Source: Adlercreutzia shanghongiae (GTDB lineage Bacteria > Actinomycetota > Coriobacteriia > Coriobacteriales > Eggerthellaceae). From it: a DNA stretch of 64,000 bases. The translations under genes were made by a program, and so were the position numbers. The stretch's first letter is position 1. Each line of letters opens with the position of its first letter. The stretch lies in the NCBI RefSeq assembly GCF_035830635.1, contig NZ_JAYMFI010000019.1, positions 42,016 to 106,015 of the forward strand, read 5' to 3'. The notes under the pieces were generated by a model. It did no database searches. It was not told where the DNA came from and worked only from the letters and a program-made list of their open reading frames with translations. Positions 1 to 8,096 of this stretch are shown piece after piece.

Positions 1-1
1 G

Positions 2-721
2 CATTTCGCTGCCCTGGTGGGCGACGACGTGTTCGAGACCCTCGCCTTCGGCACGTCCGATATCGATGCTTTCGCCGAAGCCGTGAGGGGCACCGAGCGC
101 TTCCGAGCGTACCTCGCGCGCCAGGAGGTGCTCTCCGAAGAAGAGCTTGATGCGCTTTGGAGCCGCTACTGCGATGTGGTGGAAGATTTTCTCGAGATTG
201 ATGGCGAGCTGTCGTTTGCCGCTATGGAGCTTGTGGTAGATCGCCTGCGCCAGTGGTTCGGCGACGCCTATTATCCCGCAGATGAGGGCGACTTGCTGTC
301 GCTGTGGACGCTGTTTTCCGATGGGGCCGATGCGGCGGAGTTGGCCGAGGAAATCGGGGGAGTGGGAACGGCGGGCTTTCTGCAGGCAACGGTGTTCTTC
401 GTGTGGGCCAAGCGAACGCTTGCGGGACTTGCCGAGCTGTGCGCGGCGACGGGCGAGGCGGCCTCGGAGGCCCCCCTGGGCGATGCGGTCCGCGATTACC
501 TTGTGCGGCGCGTTGGGCTCGGGGAGGGCTGGATGGAGCGCGCCTTCGACCCAGACGAGTGCAGCGCCTTTTGCGATACCGTCTTGGGTTATCTGGCAAA
601 GCTTATTGGCGACGAGGACGCTATGGAGCTGATGGGATTGGGCGATGAGGCCGATGCCTACCGCGAGTGCCTCGGCCGTCTGCTGGTCTGCGCCGATGAG
701 CACGCCGGGGTGCGGCGCTAG
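2..721 (+). CDS. Hypothetical acidic protein, 5' end outside the window
   Basis: The reading frame is open to the first base, so the gene most likely begins upstream. A GTG at 17 is the first possible start inside the window but has no room for a ribosome site. The visible 239 residues are rich in Glu, Asp, Ala and Leu and look all-helical. Spaced aromatics and a hydrophobic stretch around residues 115-130 (GFLQATVFFVWAK) are seen. There is no signal peptide and no catalytic motif I recognise. The compact helical composition could fit a TorD-like chaperone or a regulatory domain, but the sequence does not show this. The 3' end overlaps the converging Xre gene by four bases. Function unknown. 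Confidence 0.7.
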   Translation, partial: HFAALVGDDVFETLAFGTSDIDAFAEAVRGTERFRAYLARQEVLSEEELDALWSRYCDVVEDFLEIDGELSFAAMELVVDRLRQWFGDAYYPADEGDLLSLWTLFSDGADAAELAEEIGGVGTAGFLQATVFFVWAKRTLAGLAELCAATGEAASEAPLGDAVRDYLVRRVGLGEGWMERAFDPDECSAFCDTVLGYLAKLIGDEDAMELMGLGDEADAYRECLGRLLVCADEHAGVRR

Positions 722-933
722 AACGTCAGCAGGTCGCGGACCGGTGTGTCCAGCGCGTCGGCGATGCGGCCCAAGTCATCGATGCCCACACCGACGCGGC
801 CGGTCTCGATGCGCCAGATATGGGACTTGCTGCTGCCGATCATGAGCGCCAGCTGACTTTGGGATAGGCCCTGCTCTTCGCGGACGGCGCGAACGGCTTT
901 TCCCAGGGCCTGTCTTTTCTGCTCGACATTCAT
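718..933 (-). CDS. Small Xre-family helix-turn-helix regulator
   Basis: A 71-residue protein that is almost entirely one Cro/C1-type DNA-binding domain. The helix-turn-helix lies at about residues 20-48 (LSQSQLALMIGSSKSHIWRIE), followed by the conserved GRVGVGIDDLGRIADALDTP segment. Proteins of this size act as stand-alone repressors or antitoxins. No toxin gene adjoins it: it converges on the edge-truncated gene with a 4-bp overlap and diverges from the DUF4230 gene, whose promoter region it may control. Family assignment is secure; the target is not known. Confidence 0.85.
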   Translation of the reverse strand: MNVEQKRQALGKAVRAVREEQGLSQSQLALMIGSSKSHIWRIETGRVGVGIDDLGRIADALDTPVRDLLTF

Positions 934-1023
934 GAGGAAAGCATATGTGCTACCATTAACGAATCGACTTCAAATATGAAGCCAACCGATTACGCCACAT
1001 CTTGTTTGGAAAAAGGAGGCCGC

Positions 1024-1659
1024 ATGGCGATATCGAAAGCGAATGCAACAAAGAAGCTGAAGCTCATCGGTTTAGGGGCGCTTGTTGGATTGCTGGTGGG
1101 TGCGTTTTCCGTCTTCATGCTTTTCACTTACAATCCGCCTGATAAAGAGAACGAAGCCACTCTCGACGTATCGATTCTTATGAGCGAGATCGAGCGAATA
1201 AGTGAGCTAGCTACAGCGTCCCAGACATATACGGTGGTTGAAAAGGTCGAGAGCAACAGCAAGCTGTTTGACACAATCGACATTCCTTTTTCGGAGAACT
1301 TTTTCATTCTCACCTACATGGGCGAGGTTAAAGCGGGCGTGAATCTGGATGAGGCCCAGATCACTTTGGAGGGGACGACTGTGAAGGTGTCTCTGCCTCA
1401 GGCGACTATCCTGTCTGACGCTATCGACACGGCCAGTTTCAAGGTGCTGCATGAGCAAAACAACTTCCTCAACCCCATCGGCGTGGAGGATGTCACGCAA
1501 TACATCGACGAGTCTCGCCAAAAGGCCGAAGCGGCTGCCATTAGCGGAGAGGTACTGACCGAGGCGCAAGCGAATGCCGAGTCGTCAATTAAAGCGCTTT
1601 TGAGCGCGGCAATCCCTGAGGGGTACGTTATTGAAGTGAGTTCTGCTGTTCAAGAGTAG
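1024..1659 (+). CDS. DUF4230 membrane-anchored protein
   Basis: The ATG at 1024 is chosen over the one at 976 because AAAAGGAGG lies directly upstream at 1011-1019. The 211-residue product has a Lys-rich N-terminus, one membrane helix at about residues 14-34 (LIGLGALVGLLVGAFSVFMLF), and an extracytoplasmic domain. That domain matches the DUF4230 pattern: YTVVEKVESNSKLFD, then FSENFFILTYMGEVKAGVNL, then an amphipathic C-terminal half. DUF4230 proteins are widespread in Gram-positive bacteria and have no established function. The gene is followed 24 bp later by a lipoprotein gene and is probably co-transcribed with it. Both are less GC-rich than the flanking housekeeping genes. Confidence 0.75.
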   Translation: MAISKANATKKLKLIGLGALVGLLVGAFSVFMLFTYNPPDKENEATLDVSILMSEIERISELATASQTYTVVEKVESNSKLFDTIDIPFSENFFILTYMGEVKAGVNLDEAQITLEGTTVKVSLPQATILSDAIDTASFKVLHEQNNFLNPIGVEDVTQYIDESRQKAEAAAISGEVLTEAQANAESSIKALLSAAIPEGYVIEVSSAVQE

Positions 1660-1683
1660 TTTTGGCGCGGAAAGGAATGACCT

Positions 1684-2475
1684 ATGAAGAAGATCATCGC
1701 AATGCTTCTTGCTGGATGGCTTGTTGTGTGCTGCGGCTGCGCACAGGTGGCCTCTTCGGCGGATGGGCAGCAAGAAGAAGTCGTATACGCAGATCAAGAA
1801 GCTGTAGAAGCCATCGGTCGAGGACTAGAAGAAAGATTCGACTATGCCGATGCGGTAGATGAGACGACAGGTGAAACCCTGGCCGAAGCTACAGAGATTG
1901 AGATTGAGAAGCTGGCGCCGTTCAGGTCAAGACTATTCGAAAGCTCGAAACTCCAGGAGAGGGTATTGGCATATTTAAACCTTCTCGAGGAGGCGAAAGA
2001 GCTGACAGGAGCTATGAGTGTCAATGACGACGCGTTTTATGACAGTTGGAATTCTCTATACGATCAGCGAGCAATGGCGCTCAAGGAGTTTGTCGACAGC
2101 TATGGGTTGATGGTTGATGAAGGGCACCAGTCCGCGCTGGACGATCTGCTTCGTCGAGGACGAGCTGTAGAGAAATCCGGAGCGGAGAATGAAGCTGTCG
2201 AGCAGCTAGTCGCTTCGCTCAACTTCGAAAAGACGAGCGACGAGGACGGATGGTTTTTCACCTATGCGGCTACAGGAGAAAACACCACAGAGCTTGATCT
2301 CGAAAACATCTCGCTCATACTTGCGCTCTATGATGGTGACGGCGTGAAGGTTGAGGAAACCTATGCAAGTACCAGTTCCTGGTTGCGCGGTGAAAAGGTT
2401 AGGTTTGAGGCAATAAGCGAAGTTGATGCTGCGGAGGTAAAGGTATCTCTGGATTCCTATTCGATTGCTGACTAA
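1684..2475 (+). CDS. Putative lipoprotein, FxLYD-like C-terminus
   Basis: The 263-residue protein starts with a lipoprotein-type signal: MKK, a hydrophobic core, and a lipobox-like VCCGC at residues 15-19, so it is expected to be anchored outside the membrane. The middle is helical and acidic. The last ~75 residues (ATGENTTELDLENISLILAL, then YDGDGVKVEETYA) resemble FxLYD-type domains, which are extracytoplasmic and of unknown role. AAAGGAATG precedes the start. It follows the DUF4230 gene closely and ends just before the 51-bp hairpin repeat array, which may terminate its transcript. No enzymatic motif is visible. Confidence 0.7.
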   Translation: MKKIIAMLLAGWLVVCCGCAQVASSADGQQEEVVYADQEAVEAIGRGLEERFDYADAVDETTGETLAEATEIEIEKLAPFRSRLFESSKLQERVLAYLNLLEEAKELTGAMSVNDDAFYDSWNSLYDQRAMALKEFVDSYGLMVDEGHQSALDDLLRRGRAVEKSGAENEAVEQLVASLNFEKTSDEDGWFFTYAATGENTTELDLENISLILALYDGDGVKVEETYASTSSWLRGEKVRFEAISEVDAAEVKVSLDSYSIAD

Positions 2476-2500
2476 TAGCGTTTAGGAGTTTTTTGTTTTT

Positions 2501-2755
2501 GGGCGGGAACGGGGCCGTTTCCGCCCAGCGGAGCGGCGATGTGCGGCTCTTGGGCGGGAGCGAGGACGTTTCCGCCCAGCGGAGCGGCGATGTACGGCTC
2601 ATGGGCGGGAACGGGGCCGTTTCCGCCCGGCGGCGCGGCGATGTGCGGCTCTTGGGCGGGAACGAAGCCGTTTCCGCCCGGCAGTACGACGATACGTGAC
2701 TTTTGGACGGGAACGGGGTCGTTTCCGCCCAAGAGCGGTGATTCGCTATTTGCGG
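2501..2755. repeat. Five 51-bp tandem repeats, each with a hairpin
   Basis: Five units begin at 2501, 2552, 2603, 2654 and 2705, exactly 51 bp apart. Each starts with an inverted repeat of about 26 bp (arms GGGCGGGAACG and CGTTTCCGCCC around a 4-bp loop), then about 25 bp containing GCGGCGATGTGCGGCTC. Units 1-3 are close to identical, 4 and 5 increasingly diverged. 51 bp is 17 codons, so open frames run through, but they carry no credible start or homology. The array lies between two converging genes and may act as a stack of terminators. Confidence 0.85.
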
Positions 2756-2849
2756 GTGTGGGTTCAGTGGTGAAGATTGTGGCGCCGAATTGGCTTAGAT
2801 CCGGGAAAACTAGTTTTTTGGAACCAGGAATCCGCTCGCGCGAAGGGGT

Positions 2850-3344
2850 TTAGCCCAAGTAGCTCAAAAATGGCAAATAGTCCTGGGCGCTTTCGGGGAC
2901 GGCGAGGGTGATGTCCTGGCCCATGGCGTTGACGGTTACCACGGAGGGGTCGTCGTAGGTGGTGATGGTGGCGTCCGTGCCGCCGTAGCTTACCTCGGCC
3001 GATCCAGTCTTGGAGACGCCCGCAGGCAGGCTCGTCACCTCCCAGCTCTGGATGTCGAGCGCGTCGATGGCGGCATCTACCTGGGACGAGGGAAGCCCCG
3101 TAGCCTCGGAGATGCGGTCGACATTGCTGCGCAGGGCGTTTTCGGCCTTTGTTTTCAGGCCGGAGACGTCTAGGGCAGCGTTGGCAGCCGCGTTCTTGCC
3201 GCCCTCAAAAAGGCCGGCCAAGGGGTTTTGGAAGTTCTCGAAGGGGCCCTTAATGCCCATCTGGGGGAGTATGCCGAAAACGGCGATGACGAGAATGAAA
3301 GCGGCAATAAGGCCGACGAATGCTTTGACGATCTTGCTATCCAC
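2850..3344 (-). CDS. Small membrane-anchored hypothetical protein
   Basis: The GTG at 3344 (reverse strand) is preceded by GAGGAGA and gives 164 residues; the longer frame upstream has no ribosome site. The protein has one N-terminal membrane helix at about residues 4-26 (AFVGLIAAFILVIAVFGIL), a Gly/Phe/Asn-rich linker, and an extracytoplasmic part. That part ends in a small beta-rich region (SAEVSYGGTDATITTYDD, then VVTVNAMGQDITLAVP). No enzymatic motif or named family is recognised. It converges on the repeat array. Likely an envelope protein of unknown role. Confidence 0.65.
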   Translation of the reverse strand: MDSKIVKAFVGLIAAFILVIAVFGILPQMGIKGPFENFQNPLAGLFEGGKNAAANAALDVSGLKTKAENALRSNVDRISEATGLPSSQVDAAIDALDIQSWEVTSLPAGVSKTGSAEVSYGGTDATITTYDDPSVVTVNAMGQDITLAVPESAQDYLPFLSYLG

Positions 3345-3857
3345 AAATGTCTCCTCGTGAGGGCGGGGCGGTGGCGCCCCTCTGTCTCGGGTGAGACCTT
3401 CGGTTCCGTTCACCATGTGCGAAGGCGCCGCCGGGAGTGCGTTGATGCTCTGTGTGCACGGGTCGAATGCTGCGATTCGACGGCGTCCGACATTCATAGT
3501 AACCTGCGCCGGGCGTCTTCATAAATCGACTACGGGACGCCCACGAAACGGTCATGGACCTTAAAGGAACCTTTCGCGGGCCTGGCAGGCGCCCAGGTGA
3601 TATTTCGAACGGCGTTGCCTGCGGGATGCTTGAACGCGCGTTCGGACGGCGCGCGTTCGCGACTTCGGACGCGCGCACATTACGAGACTTTGTTCTTGCG
3701 CGGGGGTTGAAATCGTGTATCCTAAGCCCCACGCATGCGCACGGCCGGACGGCTTGTGCGGCTGCACAACAAAGACCCCGCGCACGTAAAAAGCTCAAGT
3801 TGGGGGAATCGTGCGAACGTGAAGGCCGCCTGGGCGGCCGTGAAGGAGGATGGTTCC
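3345..3857. other. Intergenic region before topA
   Basis: 513 bp with no convincing gene. It must hold the promoters of the divergent membrane protein and topA. A perfect GAAC-N4-GTTC dyad at 3632-3643 resembles an actinobacterial LexA half-site pair, but one such match is expected by chance in a window of this size. A possible topA promoter is TTGCGC at 3696 and TATCCT at 3718, 16 bp apart. An open frame starting at 3735 merely extends topA upstream of its ribosome site. Confidence 0.5.
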
Positions 3858-6353
3858 GTGAAACTGGTCGTCACCGAGAAGAACGACGCCGCAGTAAAGA
3901 TCGCCGACCTTCTGGGCGCTACCAAGCCCAAGGCCGACAAGGTGTTCAACACGCCGGTCTACCGATTTGAAGTCGAGGGGGAGGAATGGGTGACCATCGG
4001 CCTGCGCGGCCACATCCTGGAGCCCGACTTCGCCCCGTCTCTCATATACAAGAAGCGCGGCGGCTGGGAGGGCGTCACCGCCGAGGGCGAGGCGCTGCCC
4101 GCCGCCGTTCCCGCCGATCTGCCGAAGCCCCCGTTCAAAAAGAAGAAGCCCTTCACCGCCGATGGGGTAGACTTGAAGGGTTGGAAGATGGAGGCGCTGC
4201 CGTATCTGGTGTACGCGCCTATCGAGAAGCTTCCCAAGGAAAAGGACATTATCCGCTCGCTGAAGAACCTGGCGAAGAAGGCCGACTCCATCGTCATCGC
4301 GACGGACTTCGACCGCGAGGGCGAGCTCATCGGCTCTGACGCGTTGGCATGCTGCCGTCAGGTGAACGAGACGGCGCCGGTGTCGCGCGCCCGCTACTCT
4401 GCCTTCACCAAGCCCGAGATCACCCACGCGTTCGCAAACCTTGTTCCCATGGACGACGATCTGGCGAGTGCCGGCGCGTCCCGCCAGGATATCGACCTTA
4501 TTTGGGGCGCGGTGCTCACACGCTATCTCACGCTGGTGAAGTTCGCCGGCTACGGCAACGTGCGCTCGTCGGGCCGCGTGCAGACCCCCACCCTGGCCAT
4601 CATCGTGGAGCGCGAGCGCGAGCGCATGGCGTTTGTGCCCGAGGACTACTGGGTCATCCGCGGCGCTTTCGACGCCGGCGCGGCTGCCGGCCCCACGGCA
4701 GGCGACGGCCCCGAGGCCTTCGAGGCGCCCCATGCCACGGCGCGCTTCAAGGTTGAGGCCGAGGCCGACGCCGCCATGGCTCACGTGGAAGGCGCGGTAA
4801 GCGCCAAGGTGACCGCAGTCGAGAAGAAGCGCCGCAAGGTGCCGGCCCCCGTGCCGTTCAACACCACCTCGCTCATGGCTGCCGCATCTGCCGAGGGCAT
4901 CTCGCCGGCGCGCTGCATGCGCATCGCCGAGAGCCTCTATATGGACGGCTACATCTCCTATCCGCGCGTCGACAACACGGTGTACCCCGATTCGCTGGAC
5001 CTTGCCGAGGTGGTGAACGCCATCGCAGGCAATCCTGCCTACGGGCCCTACTGCAAGGAGCTTCTGGCCGCAGGACCTTTGAAAGCCACGCGCGGCAAGA
5101 CGGAGACCACCGACCACCCGCCCATCTATCCCACGGCCAAGGCGACGCCGGACGACCTTTCCGCTGCCGACTACAAGCTGTACAACCTTATCGCCCGCCG
5201 TTTTCTGGCCACGCTTTCGGGGCCTGCCACGGTGGAGGGCACGAAGGTGACCCTCGATGTGGCCGGCGAGCCGTTCGTGGCCAAGGGCGACGTGCTGGCC
5301 GAGCCGGGCTTCCGCGCCATCTACCCCTACGGCCTGAAGAAGGACGAGCAGCTGCCGGCCATGGCCGAGGGCGCGACCATCGCCTTCAACGGCGCCACGT
5401 GCACGAAGAAGCAGACCGAGCCGCCCGCGCGCTACTCCCAGGGCAAGCTGGTGCAGGAGATGGAGAAGCTGGGTTTGGGCACCAAGTCCACCCGCGCCTC
5501 CATCATCGAGCGCCTCTACCAGGTGAAGTACGTGCAGAACGATCCCATCGAGCCCTCGCAGCTGGGCATCGCCGTCATCGAGGCGCTCGACAAGTTCGCG
5601 CCGCACATCACCCATGCGGAGATGACCGCCGAGCTGGAACATTCCATGGACCGCATCGCCGAGGGCGAGGTGACCAAGGCCGAGGTGGTGGACAAGTCGC
5701 GCCAGCTTCTGTCCGAGCAGCTGGAGAGCCTCATGCCGCACTCCGAGGAGGTGGCCGAGGCTCTGTCCGACGCCGTGGCCGCCGACGCCTACGTGGGCCC
5801 GTGCCCCAAGTGCGGCAAGGACCTGCAGCTGCGCGCGAGCCATAAGACCAAGTCGATGTTCATCGGGTGCGCCGGCTGGCCCGACTGCGACGTGACCTAT
5901 CCGCTTCCCAAGGGCAAGATCGAGGCGGTGCCCGAGAAGTGCCCCACCTGCGGCATGCCCCAGGTGAAGGTGACCGCCTTCCGTAGCAAACCCCGCGTGC
6001 AGTGCATCGATCCGAACTGCCCCACGAACCAGGAGCCCGAGGTGGTGGTGGGGAAGTGCCCCGCCTGCGCTGAGCGGGGGCTCGACAAGCAGCTCATCGC
6101 CCGCCGCAACCCGCGCACGTTGAAGCGCTCCATCACCTGCGAGAACTTCGACGAGTGCCAGACGCGCTACCCGCTGCCCCAGTACGGCGACATTATTCCC
6201 ACCGAGGAGGTGTGCGAGCACTGCGGCGCGCCCATGGTGGTCATCAAGACGGCCCGCGGTCCGTGGAAGCTGTGCCCGAACTTCGACTGCCCCGGCAAGG
6301 AGGAAGAGGAGAAAGCCAAGGGCGGTGCCAGGCGCGGCGCGAAGAGGAAGTAG
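3858..6353 (+). CDS. topA: Type IA DNA topoisomerase
   Basis: Relaxes negatively supercoiled DNA through a transient 5'-phosphotyrosine strand break. The GTG at 3858 is chosen because AAGGAGGA sits at 3843-3850. The 831-residue protein has an N-terminal Toprim domain (KLVVTEKNDAAVKIADLLG; acidic triad in TDFDREGE, residues 149-156). The catalytic region contains ISYPRVDNT with the likely nucleophile Tyr368. From about residue 649 there are four Cys4 zinc-ribbon segments, then a Lys/Arg-rich tail. The Toprim and active-site wording resemble archaeal-type topoisomerase IA more than E. coli TopA (ITYMRTDS). As the only such gene here, and with the zinc-ribbon tail, it is best called topA; a topoisomerase III-like role cannot be excluded. 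Confidence 0.93.
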   Translation: MKLVVTEKNDAAVKIADLLGATKPKADKVFNTPVYRFEVEGEEWVTIGLRGHILEPDFAPSLIYKKRGGWEGVTAEGEALPAAVPADLPKPPFKKKKPFTADGVDLKGWKMEALPYLVYAPIEKLPKEKDIIRSLKNLAKKADSIVIATDFDREGELIGSDALACCRQVNETAPVSRARYSAFTKPEITHAFANLVPMDDDLASAGASRQDIDLIWGAVLTRYLTLVKFAGYGNVRSSGRVQTPTLAIIVERERERMAFVPEDYWVIRGAFDAGAAAGPTAGDGPEAFEAPHATARFKVEAEADAAMAHVEGAVSAKVTAVEKKRRKVPAPVPFNTTSLMAAASAEGISPARCMRIAESLYMDGYISYPRVDNTVYPDSLDLAEVVNAIAGNPAYGPYCKELLAAGPLKATRGKTETTDHPPIYPTAKATPDDLSAADYKLYNLIARRFLATLSGPATVEGTKVTLDVAGEPFVAKGDVLAEPGFRAIYPYGLKKDEQLPAMAEGATIAFNGATCTKKQTEPPARYSQGKLVQEMEKLGLGTKSTRASIIERLYQVKYVQNDPIEPSQLGIAVIEALDKFAPHITHAEMTAELEHSMDRIAEGEVTKAEVVDKSRQLLSEQLESLMPHSEEVAEALSDAVAADAYVGPCPKCGKDLQLRASHKTKSMFIGCAGWPDCDVTYPLPKGKIEAVPEKCPTCGMPQVKVTAFRSKPRVQCIDPNCPTNQEPEVVVGKCPACAERGLDKQLIARRNPRTLKRSITCENFDECQTRYPLPQYGDIIPTEEVCEHCGAPMVVIKTARGPWKLCPNFDCPGKEEEEKAKGGARRGAKRK

Positions 6354-6370
6354 CGTTTTTCCCGCAAAGG

Positions 6371-6922
6371 TTATTCCGAGGCGGCTTCTATCTCGCGGTA
6401 GAGGTCGCCTCCTTTTGTGTCCACGGCGACGTAGGTGGGGAAGTCCTTCAATGTGAGCTTGCGCAGGGCTTCGGTGCCGAGGTCTTCCCAGCCGATCATA
6501 TCGCTTGCGGTGACGGCCTTGGCCAGAAGTGCGGCGATGCCGCCGACGGTGCAGAGGTAGATGCTGCCGGTGTCCTTGCAGGCCTGCACGACTTCGGGGC
6601 TGCGCTTGCCCTTGCCGATGGCGGCGACGATGCCAGCCGCGAAGAGCTGGGGCGTGGCGAAGTCCATGCGGCTGGCCGTGGTGGGGCCGACCGAGCCCAG
6701 GGGCCGTCCGGCGGCGGCCGGCGTGGGGCCGGCGTAGAAGAGCGTGGCGCCCTCCAGATCGAAGGGGAGGCGGCTGGTGTCTTCCAAGCATTGTAGCGCG
6801 CGCTCGTGGCCGGCGTCGCGCATGGTGTAGACGGGGCCCGAGAGCAGTACTTCGTCGCCCGCTTCCAAATCGGCCACGGCCTCGCGCGTGAGGGGCAGCG
6901 TGAGGGATACGGTTTTCGCCAT
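6371..6922 (-). CDS. Class I fumarate hydratase, beta subunit
   Basis: With the alpha subunit encoded just upstream, it forms an oxygen-sensitive [4Fe-4S] hydratase interconverting fumarate and malate. The 183-residue protein shows the beta-subunit pattern: LTREAVADLEAGDEVLLSGP, then YAGPTPAAAGRPLGSVGPTT with the Gly-rich substrate loop, then GKGKRS and a C-terminal VDTKGGDLY. The ATG at 6922 follows the alpha gene stop by one base, with AGGGAG as ribosome site inside the alpha 3' end. A tartrate dehydratase has the same two-subunit build, but the neighbouring malic enzyme favours C4-dicarboxylate metabolism. Confidence 0.9.
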   Translation of the reverse strand: MAKTVSLTLPLTREAVADLEAGDEVLLSGPVYTMRDAGHERALQCLEDTSRLPFDLEGATLFYAGPTPAAAGRPLGSVGPTTASRMDFATPQLFAAGIVAAIGKGKRSPEVVQACKDTGSIYLCTVGGIAALLAKAVTASDMIGWEDLGTEALRKLTLKDFPTYVAVDTKGGDLYREIEAASE

Positions 6923-6923
6923 G

Positions 6924-7784
6924 TTAGGCTCCCTTCGCAAGTTCGATGCTGGCGCTGCGCATGGCGCAGCAGCCCATGTTCACGGCCACGGGAAGCGCGG
7001 CGATGTGGCAGGGGGCCGTTTCCAGATGCACGGCCAGCGCGGTGGGAGTGCCGCCCAGGGCCGCAGGTCCGATGCCGAGCGCGTTCACCTCGGTGAGCAG
7101 TTCTTCTTCGAAGGCGGCCGCTTCGGTGCTTGCGGCGGGGGATCCCACGTCGCGCAGCAGGGCGTGCTTGGCCAGTCCCGCAACCTTGTCGAAGGTGGCT
7201 CCCACGCCAAGTCCGATGACGAGCGGCGGGCAGGCGTTGGCGGCCTTCTCGCGCACGCAGTCGAGCACGACCCGGCGCACGCCGTCGGCCCCGGCGCCCG
7301 GGGCGAGCATCACCACGCGCGAGGCGTTGTCCGAGCCGCCGCCCTTGAGCAGCACGTGCAGGGTGGCGCTGCTTCCGGAAACGAGCTTCAGCTCGCAGAA
7401 AGCGGGGGTGTTGTTGCCGGTGTTGGCGCGGTTGAACAGGGCGTCGTGCACGAGGGACATGCGCAGGCGACCGTCGGTGTAGGCTCGGGCCACCGCATCG
7501 TTTACCTGGCTGAAGATATTCCCCGGAACGGCCAGCTCCTCGCCCACCTCCAGGCACACCCAGACGCTGCCGGTATCTTGGCACAGCGGGACGTTGTCGG
7601 CCTGGGCGATGGCGGCGTTTTCCAAAATGCGCCCGAGCACGCCGGCCGCGCGGCTTTCAGGCTCGGCGTTGTCACGGGCCGCCTCTACGGCCTTCCGGAA
7701 ATCGGGCCGAAGCGTCACCGCGCACTGGCGGATCGCATCGTAAACGGCTGCCCCCACGGCGGAGGCGTCAAGCGTGCGAGTCAT
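6924..7784 (-). CDS. Class I fumarate hydratase, alpha subunit
   Basis: This subunit carries the [4Fe-4S] cluster. Expected cysteine ligands are seen in PLCQDTGSVWV (about residue 65), in the conserved NTGNNTPAFCELK region, and in the C-terminal NMGCCAMRSASIELAKG. The start at 7784 (ATG, preceded by AAAGGCAG) gives 286 residues, the usual size for two-subunit class I hydratases; 13 further residues upstream have no ribosome site. It is translationally linked to the beta subunit. Divergent from the malic enzyme gene across a region carrying an inverted-repeat element, suggesting the two sets share a regulatory region. Confidence 0.9.
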   Translation of the reverse strand: MTRTLDASAVGAAVYDAIRQCAVTLRPDFRKAVEAARDNAEPESRAAGVLGRILENAAIAQADNVPLCQDTGSVWVCLEVGEELAVPGNIFSQVNDAVARAYTDGRLRMSLVHDALFNRANTGNNTPAFCELKLVSGSSATLHVLLKGGGSDNASRVVMLAPGAGADGVRRVVLDCVREKAANACPPLVIGLGVGATFDKVAGLAKHALLRDVGSPAASTEAAAFEEELLTEVNALGIGPAALGGTPTALAVHLETAPCHIAALPVAVNMGCCAMRSASIELAKGA

Positions 7785-8096
7785 GGCTGCCTTTCGTTCG
7801 GTTGCGTGCTGCGCTGTTCGCATTTTACGTTCGAAGGCCGATTATCCGACAAAAAAGGGAGTTGGTAGAGTCCAACGGCGGTTCCTGGGGCTATTTTTCG
7901 TCAGAATTAAGCACTTTCGCTCTTGAAAACGGTGCATGAGTTCAATGAAAGACTCTACTAACTCCGGTTTTTGGGAAAAAGAGCAGGGGCAATGGTGGAA
8001 CTTGTGCGCAGGGGCGGGGCAAGCGGGCGCGAGAGAAGACGGATTGGGTACAATAAACGGGTTATATGGGAGGTTCGTTCAAAGGATCCGAGTTCT
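7785..8096. other. Divergent intergenic region with long inverted repeat
   Basis: 312 bp between the fumarase operon and the malic enzyme gene. Its centre is an AT-richer segment bounded by inverted arms at 7851-7872 and 7951-7972; the core arms 7858-7872 and 7951-7965 match at 14 of 15 positions. A TACAAT at 8049-8054 is a plausible -10 element for the malic enzyme gene, without a good -35. No gene is seen. Confidence 0.6.
7851..7972. repeat. 122-bp element with terminal inverted repeats
   Basis: The left arm AAAAAA plus GGGAGTTGGTAGAGTC and the right arm GACTCTACTAACTCC plus GGTTTTTT are inverted copies with one mismatch in the 15-bp core. About 78 bp of lower-GC sequence lie between them. 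No target duplication is obvious. It may be a miniature inverted-repeat element or a conserved regulatory structure. Confidence 0.6.

Noticed and set aside
2501..2755. CRISPR array reading of the 51-bp repeats
   Set aside because: The whole unit repeats, there are no unique spacers, and no cas genes are present.
3632..3643. GAAC-N4-GTTC dyad as an SOS box for topA
   Set aside because: It is over 200 bp from the start, single, and one such match is expected by chance in 64 kb.
3795..6791. 998-codon reverse-strand frame opposite topA
   Set aside because: It is antisense to a well-supported gene, has a composition typical of high-GC shadow frames and no ribosome site.
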